In this document: positions 34,015 through 41,532 of the stretch, in pieces
Layout of the letters: every line of letters begins with the position of its first letter
How positions within the stretch are numbered: the stretch's first letter is position 1
DNA from: Deltaproteobacteria bacterium
Lineage (GTDB): Bacteria; Myxococcota_A; Polyangia; Polyangiales; Polyangiaceae
Reading direction: 5' to 3'
DNA: 64,000 nt
NCBI GenBank assembly: GCA_016218915.1
Contig: JACRCQ010000022.1
Coordinates: 124,001 to 188,000 of the forward strand
The notes under the pieces: model-generated
What the model was told of the DNA's origin: nothing
What the model saw: the letters and a program-made list of their open reading frames with translations, nothing else
Database searches by the model: none
Program-made: the position numbers and the translations under genes

Positions 34015-36231
34015 GTGACCGAGTTCGGCCTCACGCTGGGGATGGCATTGCTGGCTGTCGCGATCGCCGCGGCCCTGGCTCGATCCGTCTTGCACGGCGA
34101 CCCCACTCCGCGCGCTCTGCGCGAGCTCACCGACACGGTCGCCTTCGCTGCCTCGTCGTTCATGCGAATCCACGCGCGTGCCCTCGTCGTGCTGCTACTG
34201 CTCGTCGGCTTCGTCCTGTTCGTCGCCTTCGGCTTCGCTCGCCCTCACCACGTCGCGGATCCCGCTTCCTCCGCCCTCGAGACCGCCTGCTGGGTCGCTG
34301 GCTCGTTCGCGCTCGGTGCGCTCATGGTGCTCGCCAGCCTGCACATCGCTGCACGTGCTTGCGCCACGGGTGCACAGCGCCTCGCCGCAGCAACCCGCGT
34401 GCCCGCTGCGCACTGGATCCCCCTTGCGCTTCGTGCGAGCGCGCCCTCCGGCCTGCTCGCATCCTCCCTGCCCCTGATCGGGCTCGTGCTCGTCGCAGCG
34501 GCAGCGTGGCTCAGGCTCGGCGCCCTGAACGAGCCGCCCGCGGTCGATCCCTCCCGTCTTCCACTCCTGGTGCTCGGCTACGGCTTCGGTGCCAGCGTGT
34601 GCGCCTTGTCCGCCCGCATCCTCGGTGGTGTCTTCACGAGCGCCACCTCGCTCAGCGCGAGCCTCGCTGCAGAGCCCGGCAGCGCGCTGTCCGCAGACCA
34701 TCCGAAGAACCCCGCGTGGCTCGCGCGTACCGTCGCGACCTCGTTGCAGCAGGCGCTGTCGATTTGCGCGGACGCCCCTGCATCGATCGCTGCGACGTGC
34801 GTGGCATCGATGGTGCTCGGCGCAGGGTTGATCAAGGCGAACGCAACGCGCATCGGCTCGCCGATGGGCGTGCTGCTGTTCGCGCCGCTGGTCGTCGCAT
34901 TCGGGTTGTTCGCTTCCCTCGTCGGCGTCCTCGTCGTGCGCTCCGATGCGAGAGAGCGCGCTGTGCGCGCGTTCGATCGAGGTCTCGGCACCACCGTCGT
35001 GCTGTGCCTCGCCGGACACGTGGCATGCGCGCGCTGGGTGTTCGACACGCACTGGCTCGAGGTCTCGGCGTCTTGCGCGGCCGGGCTCGGCGCTGGCGTG
35101 CTCGGCATGGTCGTCTCCAGATCGCTCGCAAACCCCGGTGCTGCGGCGCAAGGGCAGCTCGAGCAGGCAGCCGCCGCGAGCCCTGGTACGCTCGCGCTTG
35201 CTGGCGCAGCCAAAGGCGCCGAGCGCGCGGTGTGGCTGAGCGCGGCGACCGTTCTGCCACTGGCAGCAGCGTGGCTTGCGACGTCACGCTCCGGGCTGGT
35301 GGGAGGAGGATTCTACGGCGTGGGAATCGCAACCGCAGCCATGCTCGCACCTGTCGCGTTCGTGGCCGCAGTGCAAGGAGTCGCATCGACCTCGGGAACG
35401 GCGAGCGCGGTGCTGTGCGTGCAGCCTCCGAGCGCGAGCGAGGGGCAAGAGCGCATCCATCGGCTGGCAGAGATCGCGTGGGCGGGACGGCTCGGCTCCT
35501 GGGGGTTCGCATCCTCGGCTGCGCTGGGAGTGTCGCTGACCGTCGTCGCGGCGATTGGAGAGCTGGCGCGGGGCGCTGGCAAGCCCCCCGGGGTCAGCCC
35601 GGCGGCATCATCGGTGGGCGCCGTGGAGGTAGCGGCTGCGCTGCTGGTGGCCGTGGCGGCGGTGGGCTGGTACGCGGCGCGGGGGCAGACCGCGGTCTGG
35701 AGAGCGGCGGATCCGGCCATTCGGGACATACGAGCGCACGTTGGGACGGGTGTACGGCAGGAGGGGGCGAGTCTGGTGTTTGAGGAAAGCTATGACCCAG
35801 AGCACCAATCCTGCCTGGGGATGGTGCTGCAGGATGCTGCGCGTCAGGCGATTCCTGTGGGACTTCTGGCCCTTGGGATGGCGCTCGGGCTGGAGGTGAT
35901 GCTGCAGGTGCTCACAACGCGCGGAGGCTTTGGATACGCTGCAGATGTTGTGGGTATGGTGCTGCTGGCGGTGTCGCTGGTGGGGCTGGGGCTGGCTGGC
36001 GCGCTGGAGGGAGCCGGGGCGGTTCTGGCGGCTCTGCGGAGGGTTCTTGCTATCAAATTCAAGTCCGCGGTTGACGAAGGGGACAAAAGAGCGAACAATC
36101 CTTTTCACGGCGCGGCGATCGTGAGCGACACCGTGGGAGGGCCGCTCGAAACGATGGCGGCCCCGTCTCTCCAAGCACTCATCCGGGTGCTGGTAACGGT
36201 TACCATGGTGCTCGCCCCGCTGTTTCTCTGA
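34015..36231 (+). CDS. Membrane-pyrophosphatase homologue lacking catalytic ligands (pseudoenzyme)
   Basis: 738 residues, about 16 hydrophobic helices; length and spacing match H+/Na+-translocating pyrophosphatases. Residues 188-253 align without gaps to the family's first catalytic block: GYGFG...AR...GG.FT.A (188-210) and DHPKNPA (228-234) are kept. The ligands are not: Lys to Ser209, Asp to Ser212 and Ser216, Lys to Glu220, and the aspartates of DNVGDNVGD to Arg238, Thr242 and Gln246. The middle SDNAGG block reads STSGTAS. The last block DTVGDPFKDT reads DTVGGPLETM. Hydrolysis of pyrophosphate is therefore unlikely. The start is GTG, 40 bases after the ExbD gene. A structural or proton-path role with the motor proteins is inferred from position only. 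Confidence 0.82.
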   Translation: MTEFGLTLGMALLAVAIAAALARSVLHGDPTPRALRELTDTVAFAASSFMRIHARALVVLLLLVGFVLFVAFGFARPHHVADPASSALETACWVAGSFALGALMVLASLHIAARACATGAQRLAAATRVPAAHWIPLALRASAPSGLLASSLPLIGLVLVAAAAWLRLGALNEPPAVDPSRLPLLVLGYGFGASVCALSARILGGVFTSATSLSASLAAEPGSALSADHPKNPAWLARTVATSLQQALSICADAPASIAATCVASMVLGAGLIKANATRIGSPMGVLLFAPLVVAFGLFASLVGVLVVRSDARERAVRAFDRGLGTTVVLCLAGHVACARWVFDTHWLEVSASCAAGLGAGVLGMVVSRSLANPGAAAQGQLEQAAAASPGTLALAGAAKGAERAVWLSAATVLPLAAAWLATSRSGLVGGGFYGVGIATAAMLAPVAFVAAVQGVASTSGTASAVLCVQPPSASEGQERIHRLAEIAWAGRLGSWGFASSAALGVSLTVVAAIGELARGAGKPPGVSPAASSVGAVEVAAALLVAVAAVGWYAARGQTAVWRAADPAIRDIRAHVGTGVRQEGASLVFEESYDPEHQSCLGMVLQDAARQAIPVGLLALGMALGLEVMLQVLTTRGGFGYAADVVGMVLLAVSLVGLGLAGALEGAGAVLAALRRVLAIKFKSAVDEGDKRANNPFHGAAIVSDTVGGPLETMAAPSLQALIRVLVTVTMVLAPLFL

Positions 36232-36289
36232 CAGACGCCCGTGCACCGCGCCGTCCCGTTCACGGGCGTGCCCTTCTGGGAGCCAAAGG

Positions 36290-39200
36290 TTGTCCTCTCC
36301 CCTATCCGATGCATTGTCCACTCTGAGTGATCGTGGCCTTCGACGTCTGCTCGGCGCCCGTACGTTTCTACGCGGGCTCGACTATGCGCGACGCAAAGTC
36401 GTGGAGGAGGTCGATATCGGCCAAGCCTCGGCGCAAGGTCGGGTGCGGGGCTCGGAAGCGGAGCCGTACCAGGTCAAGGTCGAGCTGACAGCCGACGGCA
36501 TCAAGTCGGACTGCTCCTGTCCGGCGTTTGCCAAAGCCGGGCAGCACTGCAAGCACGTAGCAGCGCTGCTGATCACGGTGCGTGACCAGGCGCGCGGCAC
36601 CCAGCCGCGTCGCGGGGTACCCACTGCGCCCGCCATCCCCATCGGCCCGCAGATGAACGAGCCCAAGGGGCGTCGCAGGGACAGGAGGCGCCGAAACAAC
36701 GGCAGCAACCAGATGCACGCGCTGCCGCCGCAGGTGGGGTCGGTCCCCGAGCCCGATGCGGTTGCGAGCCAGACGGGCATAGGCTCGTGGCTTCCACCGG
36801 AAGGCTCCACGCATCCGCGGCCTCTGGAGTATCGAATTCACGTACGGCAAGGCGCGATCACGGTCACCGTGCTGGACACCGAGGCCCGGGTGCCCTTGCT
36901 TCCTTCGCACGCGCTCGCCTGGCAGGCTCTGCAGCCCACCAAGGACCGGGAGGTCCTGCGGCTGCTCGCCCGATTCGAGAGCGGCAACCCGCGGCATCCT
37001 GCGGTGGACGTCCGGGGCGAGGATGTGGCGGAGCTGATGCCGCTTCTCAAGGATCGCCGCGTGCTGCTCGAGCCTGCGCTGATGCAGCTCCGCTTCAGCG
37101 AGGACGTGCTTCGGCCCAGGTTCGATCTCGAGCTGGACGGGGATCGGGCGCTGGCGGTGAAGGCGAGCTTCGAGCGCATCACGGACAAGCGGAGGTTCCA
37201 CCTTTCGCAGGGCGGCTGGTTCGAAGGCGCGCCCGGCTGGCAGATCGACACTTCGGCGGGCGTGGCCCATCCGCTGCACCGTCGCGTGTCTCCGGCAGCG
37301 CTGCGTCGGATCCTGCGCTCTCCGACGATCGCGGAGCCGCTCGAGAAGATCGGCGACGTGATCATGACAGGGCTTCCGAAGGTAGCGCTCGAGGTTGGGG
37401 CGGACCTGCCGGATCTGGATCAGATCGCGCAGGTGATCGATCTGGAGCCATCGTTCCGCATGCATGCGCAGGGCGAGCTCGTGCACACGATCGTGTCGCT
37501 GTACGTCAGCTACGGCGATCTCGAGACGCAGGTCCCGTCCAAGGGGCTTGGTCCCCCAGTGCTGATCCAGCCCCCGGACAAGGACAATCCGCGCGTACGC
37601 TGCTTCCGGTGCGACATCGCTGCGCAGCAGCAGGCAGTGCAGAAGCTGCTCGACCTGGGTCTGAAGCCCGAGGAGTCGGGCACGGTGTTCGTGGCGGACG
37701 GCGACAAGGCGATCGAGTTCTGGTCCGACGGAATCGCACAGCTTCCAGAGACGTGGGCGCTGTACGTACCCGACGATCTGGTGGACACGCAGCTTCGGTC
37801 GCACACCGTGGTGCCGTTCGGGCGCATCTCGTCGGGCATGGACTGGCTCAACGTCAAGCTCACCTTCGAGAGCGAGGGCGTGGGCGTATCGCGCGAGGAG
37901 CTGCAGCGCTGCCTCGCTGCCGGGCAGAAGTTCGTCAAGCTCGAGGACGGCTCCTACGCGACGATTGATCCGGCGCAGATCAAGGCCGTGCTGGAGCGCG
38001 AGGTGGAGCTGATGACGGTCGCGCGCAACGGCAAGCTGCCCCTCGGCCAGGCTGGCCGTGTGCAGGAGCTGGAAAACCTCCTGCGCAGCGTGGGCAAGGT
38101 CAACACGACGGCGGCTGCGCGCGGGCTGTTCGAGAAGCTGCAGAACATCGACGAGATCAGCTCGACGAAGAAGCCGCGCAACCTCAAGGCCAAGCTGCGT
38201 CCGTACCAGGAGCAGGGGCTTTCGTGGCTGAAGTTCATCCACGACATCGGCTCGGGAGGTGTGCTCGCCGACGACATGGGGCTGGGAAAGACGCTCGAAG
38301 CGATCGCGTTGTTCCTGGTGGTCAAGGCCGAGGTCGAGCACTTCTGCGCGCTGGTCGTGGCGCCCACGAGCGTGGTGCCCAACTGGGCGCGAGAGATCGG
38401 ACGGTTTGCGCCGTCGCTCAAGGTCACGGTGTGGCATGGCGCGGATCGGAAGGATCAGATCGACGCGCTAGCGGACGCGGACGTGATCATCACGAGCTAC
38501 GCGCTGCTGCGTCGCGACGTGGAAATGCTGCGGGAGCTGGATCTGACCTACTGCGTGCTCGACGAAGCGCAGCAGATCAAGAACCCGGCAAGCGCGACGG
38601 CGCAGGCGGCCAAGCGGATTCCGTCGAGCCGCAAGCTCGCACTCACGGGCACGCCGATCGAGAACCGGCTGTCCGAGATCTGGTCGATCTTCGACTTCGT
38701 GAGCCCGAGCCTGCTGGGGCCCCTCGACAAGTTCGAGGAAGCGTACAGCCGTCCCATCGATCAAGGCGATTCGAAGGCCGCGGCCAAGCTTCGCGCGATC
38801 ATCCACCCGTTCATCCTGCGCAGGACCAAGCTGGAAGTGGCCAAGGACCTGCCGGACAAGATCGAGGACGATCGCATCTGCGAGCTGACGCCGGATCAGA
38901 GGACCCTGTACACGCAGGTGGTGCGCGAGGTCCGTGCACAGGTGTTCGGCGAGGTGGAGCGTCTCGGCCTTGCCCGCAGCCACATCCACATCCTCGCGGG
39001 CCTGACCAAGCTTCGCCAGGCAGCGTGCGATCCGCGGTTGCTGGGGTTGCCGCGCGAGTTCACCGACGAGGACTCGGGCAAGCTCCAGGCGCTGCGCGAT
39101 CTCATCGAGGAGTGCGTGTCCGGCGGCCACAAGGTGCTCGTGTTCAGCCAGTTCGTCTCCATGCTCACGCTGATCCGTCGCGCCTTCGAGCACGACGGCG

Positions 39201-39586
39201 TGAAGTACGAGTACCTCGATGGCTCCACCAAGGATCGCTCCGAGCGCGTGGAGCGCTTCCAGGAGGATCCGACGATCACGGTGTTCCTGATCAGCCTCAA
39301 GGCAGGCGGAACCGGGCTCAATCTCACCGCTGCGGACACAGTGATCCACTTCGACCCGTGGTGGAACCCTGCGGTCGAGGATCAGGCGACGGACCGTGCG
39401 CACCGCATCGGGCAGACGCGTGTGGTGACGACGTACCGGTTGATTGCGCAGGGCACGATCGAGGAGAAGATCCTGCTTCTCAAGGCGAAGAAGAAGGACC
39501 TGGTCAACTCGGTGCTGACCGAGGACATGGGCGGAGCCAAGAAGCTCACGAAGTCGGACCTGGACGATCTGTTCGCGTCGGATTGA
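36290..39586 (+). CDS. SWIM-zinc-finger SNF2/Swi2-family DNA-dependent ATPase
   Basis: 1098 residues. The N-terminal SWIM finger is CSCPAFAKAGQHCKHVA (about 80-96, CxC...CxH). A long SNF2-associated region (about 160-620) follows. The Swi2/Snf2 motor has motif I DDMGLGKTLEA (about 661), motif II DEAQ in CVLDEAQQIKN (about 755), LTGTPIENRLSEIW, and the helicase C lobe with KVLVFSQFVSML, LKAGGTGLNLTAAD and DRAHRIGQTR. Such proteins translocate on DNA and displace proteins such as RNA polymerase or remodel nucleoid complexes. The TTG start has GGGAG seven bases upstream and is the only good start near the SWIM finger. It stands alone, ending in a hairpin. Confidence 0.92.
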   Translation: MSSPLSDALSTLSDRGLRRLLGARTFLRGLDYARRKVVEEVDIGQASAQGRVRGSEAEPYQVKVELTADGIKSDCSCPAFAKAGQHCKHVAALLITVRDQARGTQPRRGVPTAPAIPIGPQMNEPKGRRRDRRRRNNGSNQMHALPPQVGSVPEPDAVASQTGIGSWLPPEGSTHPRPLEYRIHVRQGAITVTVLDTEARVPLLPSHALAWQALQPTKDREVLRLLARFESGNPRHPAVDVRGEDVAELMPLLKDRRVLLEPALMQLRFSEDVLRPRFDLELDGDRALAVKASFERITDKRRFHLSQGGWFEGAPGWQIDTSAGVAHPLHRRVSPAALRRILRSPTIAEPLEKIGDVIMTGLPKVALEVGADLPDLDQIAQVIDLEPSFRMHAQGELVHTIVSLYVSYGDLETQVPSKGLGPPVLIQPPDKDNPRVRCFRCDIAAQQQAVQKLLDLGLKPEESGTVFVADGDKAIEFWSDGIAQLPETWALYVPDDLVDTQLRSHTVVPFGRISSGMDWLNVKLTFESEGVGVSREELQRCLAAGQKFVKLEDGSYATIDPAQIKAVLEREVELMTVARNGKLPLGQAGRVQELENLLRSVGKVNTTAAARGLFEKLQNIDEISSTKKPRNLKAKLRPYQEQGLSWLKFIHDIGSGGVLADDMGLGKTLEAIALFLVVKAEVEHFCALVVAPTSVVPNWAREIGRFAPSLKVTVWHGADRKDQIDALADADVIITSYALLRRDVEMLRELDLTYCVLDEAQQIKNPASATAQAAKRIPSSRKLALTGTPIENRLSEIWSIFDFVSPSLLGPLDKFEEAYSRPIDQGDSKAAAKLRAIIHPFILRRTKLEVAKDLPDKIEDDRICELTPDQRTLYTQVVREVRAQVFGEVERLGLARSHIHILAGLTKLRQAACDPRLLGLPREFTDEDSGKLQALRDLIEECVSGGHKVLVFSQFVSMLTLIRRAFEHDGVKYEYLDGSTKDRSERVERFQEDPTITVFLISLKAGGTGLNLTAADTVIHFDPWWNPAVEDQATDRAHRIGQTRVVTTYRLIAQGTIEEKILLLKAKKKDLVNSVLTEDMGGAKKLTKSDLDDLFASD

Positions 39587-39630
39587 GGCCCACCGGCCGC
39601 AAGGGTCACTGGAGCGAGGACAAAACGAAG

Positions 39631-39655
39631 GCGCGCGGCCCTGGGAGCCGCGCGC
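39631..39655. terminator. Bidirectional terminator hairpin
   Basis: A perfect nine-base stem GCGCGCGGC (39631-39639) / GCCGCGCGC (39647-39655) with a seven-base loop, between the convergent SNF2 and Gly/Ser-rich lipoprotein genes. Very stable; no T-run. Confidence 0.7.
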
Positions 39656-39692
39656 TCGGATGTCGCACGTTGGCGACCTCAGCCTGCTTCGC

Positions 39693-40166
39693 TCACGGGA
39701 AGCAGGTGCCGAAGATGAACACCTGTCCCGGCGCGCAGTTGCCGTTCTCCTCGCCGCCCGGCGGAACAGCGTACATCGGAGAGCCGCTCGAGCCGCTCGA
39801 GCCGCTGGAGCCGGAGCTTCCACCGCCCTGGCCGCCCATGCCGGAGGAGCCACCCTTGCCGCTGCTTCCGCTGGAGCCGCCCTTGCCGCTGCTTCCGCTC
39901 GAGCCGCCCTTGCCGCTGCTTCCGCTCGAGCCGCTCGAGCCGCCCGCGCCCGTCGAGCCTGCGGAACCGCTGTTGCCGCCCTTGGCTGTGTCGGGCTTGA
40001 CGTCGGCCCCCGTGTCCTTCTTCGCGTCCGTCCCCGAATCGACATCGGTCGGCTCACCAAGGTTCGCCTCTTCAGGCGATGCGCACGCGATTGGAAGGAC
40101 TGCGGAGAGCGCGAGCACGCTCACTGCACCCAACAACAGGTGACGATAACCGGTTTTGCGAATCAT
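39693..40166 (-). CDS. Gly/Ser-repeat lipoprotein
   Basis: 157 residues. A lipobox (LSAVLPIAC) leads into an acidic Asp/Lys/Thr-rich segment with DSGTDAKKDTGADVKPDT (calcium-loop-like). About 75 residues of Gly-Ser-Lys repeats (SSGSSGKGG) follow, then a C-terminal cap ENGNCAPGQVFIFGTCFP whose two cysteines probably form a disulfide. The repeat is encoded by a 27-base tandem repeat. It looks like a surface-exposed flexible spacer holding a small cap. The start ATG at 40166 is chosen for the signal peptide. The frame continues upstream but is not conserved in character. Confidence 0.7.
   Translation of the reverse strand: MIRKTGYRHLLLGAVSVLALSAVLPIACASPEEANLGEPTDVDSGTDAKKDTGADVKPDTAKGGNSGSAGSTGAGGSSGSSGSSGKGGSSGSSGKGGSSGSSGKGGSSGMGGQGGGSSGSSGSSGSSGSPMYAVPPGGEENGNCAPGQVFIFGTCFP
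39850..39930. repeat. 27-base tandem repeat inside the Gly/Ser-rich lipoprotein gene
   Basis: Three near-identical units (39850-39876, 39877-39903, 39904-39930), each beginning CCGCCCTTGCCGCTGCTTCC (first unit has CCACCC) and ending GAG. Each encodes nine residues (SSGSSGKGG). Units two and three are identical, so length change by slippage is likely. Shorter CCGCTCGAG-type copies flank both sides. Confidence 0.75.
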
Positions 40167-40262
40167 CGTGCTGTTCGCTCCTGAAGCGGGCCGTTTGGAC
40201 GGCCGGTCAACCAAGCTCTCTGACAGAACCACGGTAACACACGGGCACTGCTCTGCAAATAG

Positions 40263-40280
40263 ACTGACACTGTGGTCAGT
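40263..40280. promoter_or_regulatory. Inverted repeat upstream of the lipoprotein gene
   Basis: ACTGAC (40263-40268), six bases, GTCAGT (40275-40280): a perfect dyad about 97 bases upstream of the lipoprotein start, in the 217-base gap before rodA's 3' end. A second hairpin GGCCGT-TTGG-ACGGCC (40189-40204) lies in the presumed leader. Operator function is a guess. Confidence 0.3.
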
Positions 40281-40383
40281 ACATTCAAGGGAGAAGACAT
40301 GTTTCGGTCCCCAACGGACCTTTTCGGCCACGGGCATGAGCCGGGCGCTTCAGGGTCTGGCCTCGCCTCCTCGTGCCTCTGCG

Positions 40384-41532
40384 TCAGAGCCGAGCCAACC
40401 GGCCGTCCGCTGCGGCGAACGAGTAGCGGCGCATCGAGACGTTCATGAGCAGGCCAAGACCTATCAGAATGGTGACCACGGACGATCCGCCGTAGGAGAA
40501 CAGCGGCAGGGTGACGCCTACCACGGGCAGGATGCCGACCACCATGCCGAGATTGAAGAAGCTGTGCCAGAAGAGCATGGCTCCGACGCCGACGGCGAGG
40601 ACAGCGCCGAAGCGGTTCTTCGCCTGGGAAGCGATGCGTATGGCCCACAGGATCAGGAACGCATAGAGCCCGAAGAGCACCAGGGAGCCGACGAACCCCC
40701 AATCCTCGGCAAAGACGGGGAATGGGAAGTCGGTGTGGTTCTCCGGGATGAACTTGTACTGGTTCTGCGTGCCCTTCATGTAGCCCTGGCCGAACAGTCC
40801 GCCGTTGCCGATGGCGATGCGGGCGTGGTGCGCGTGCCACCCGGCGCCGCGGATGTCGGCTTCCGGGTTGAGGAACGACGTGATGCGCATGCGCTGGTAG
40901 TCCTTGAGGACGTAGTTCCAGATGAGCGGCGTGGCGATCAGGCCGGTGATTCCGAGGGTGAGGAGGCTCTTCCACTTGATGCGGGTGAGCGCTGCGATGG
41001 ACACGAAGATCAGGGTGAGGATCAAGGCTGTGCCGAGGTCGGGCTGACGGAGCACGAGCATGACGGGCAGGAGGGTTAGCAGGGCGGGCACAGCGAGATC
41101 GCGCAAGGCGCGCCCTTCGTTCTTGGGGTCGTCGTGCAGGTACTTTGCCAGCGCGATGGTCAGGAACAGCTTCATGAACTCGCTTGGCTGGAAGCTGAAG
41201 GAGCCGATGGGGATCCAGCGTGCGGCCCCCTTGATGTCGCGAGCGAGGATGAGCACGAGCACGAGCAGCACGACACCGACGATGTACAGGACATAGGCGA
41301 AGCGCTCGATGTGGCGGTAGTCGATGGACGCGACGATGACGGCGAGGATGCCGCCAGCGACGAGCCAATAGACCTGGTTGAGGTACAGCTCGGCGCGAGC
41401 GTTGGTCGCGATGCTGGTGGCGGAGTAGAGATTGACGATACCGATGACGGCGATGAGGGCGGCCGAGATGAACAGCGGCCAGTCGAACCGGTCCCTTGCC
41501 CTGAACCCCGCGTCGTCGGCGTGTACCGTCAT
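40384..41532 (-). CDS. rodA: Rod-shape SEDS peptidoglycan polymerase RodA
   Basis: 382 residues, about ten transmembrane helices of the SEDS family. RodA polymerises glycan strands from lipid II during elongation, working with the class B penicillin-binding protein encoded just upstream. Signature blocks are present: KGAARWIPIGSFSFQPSEFM, RQPDLGTALIL, the extracellular catalytic loop ENHTDFPFPVFAEDWG with the essential Asp, and PLFSYGGSS near the end. The start overlaps the mrdA stop (ATGA). It is last gene of mreB-mreC-mreD-mrdA-rodA. Confidence 0.95.
   Translation of the reverse strand: MTVHADDAGFRARDRFDWPLFISAALIAVIGIVNLYSATSIATNARAELYLNQVYWLVAGGILAVIVASIDYRHIERFAYVLYIVGVVLLVLVLILARDIKGAARWIPIGSFSFQPSEFMKLFLTIALAKYLHDDPKNEGRALRDLAVPALLTLLPVMLVLRQPDLGTALILTLIFVSIAALTRIKWKSLLTLGITGLIATPLIWNYVLKDYQRMRITSFLNPEADIRGAGWHAHHARIAIGNGGLFGQGYMKGTQNQYKFIPENHTDFPFPVFAEDWGFVGSLVLFGLYAFLILWAIRIASQAKNRFGAVLAVGVGAMLFWHSFFNLGMVVGILPVVGVTLPLFSYGGSSVVTILIGLGLLMNVSMRRYSFAAADGRLARL

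Noticed and set aside
34015..36231. Annotating the gene as a working proton-pumping pyrophosphatase.
   Set aside because: The metal and substrate ligands are replaced at nearly every site, so only homology is claimed.
36368..38437. A 689-codon open frame antisense to the SNF2 gene.
   Set aside because: It is composed mainly of Arg/Leu/His without domain structure. The plus strand has all helicase motifs.
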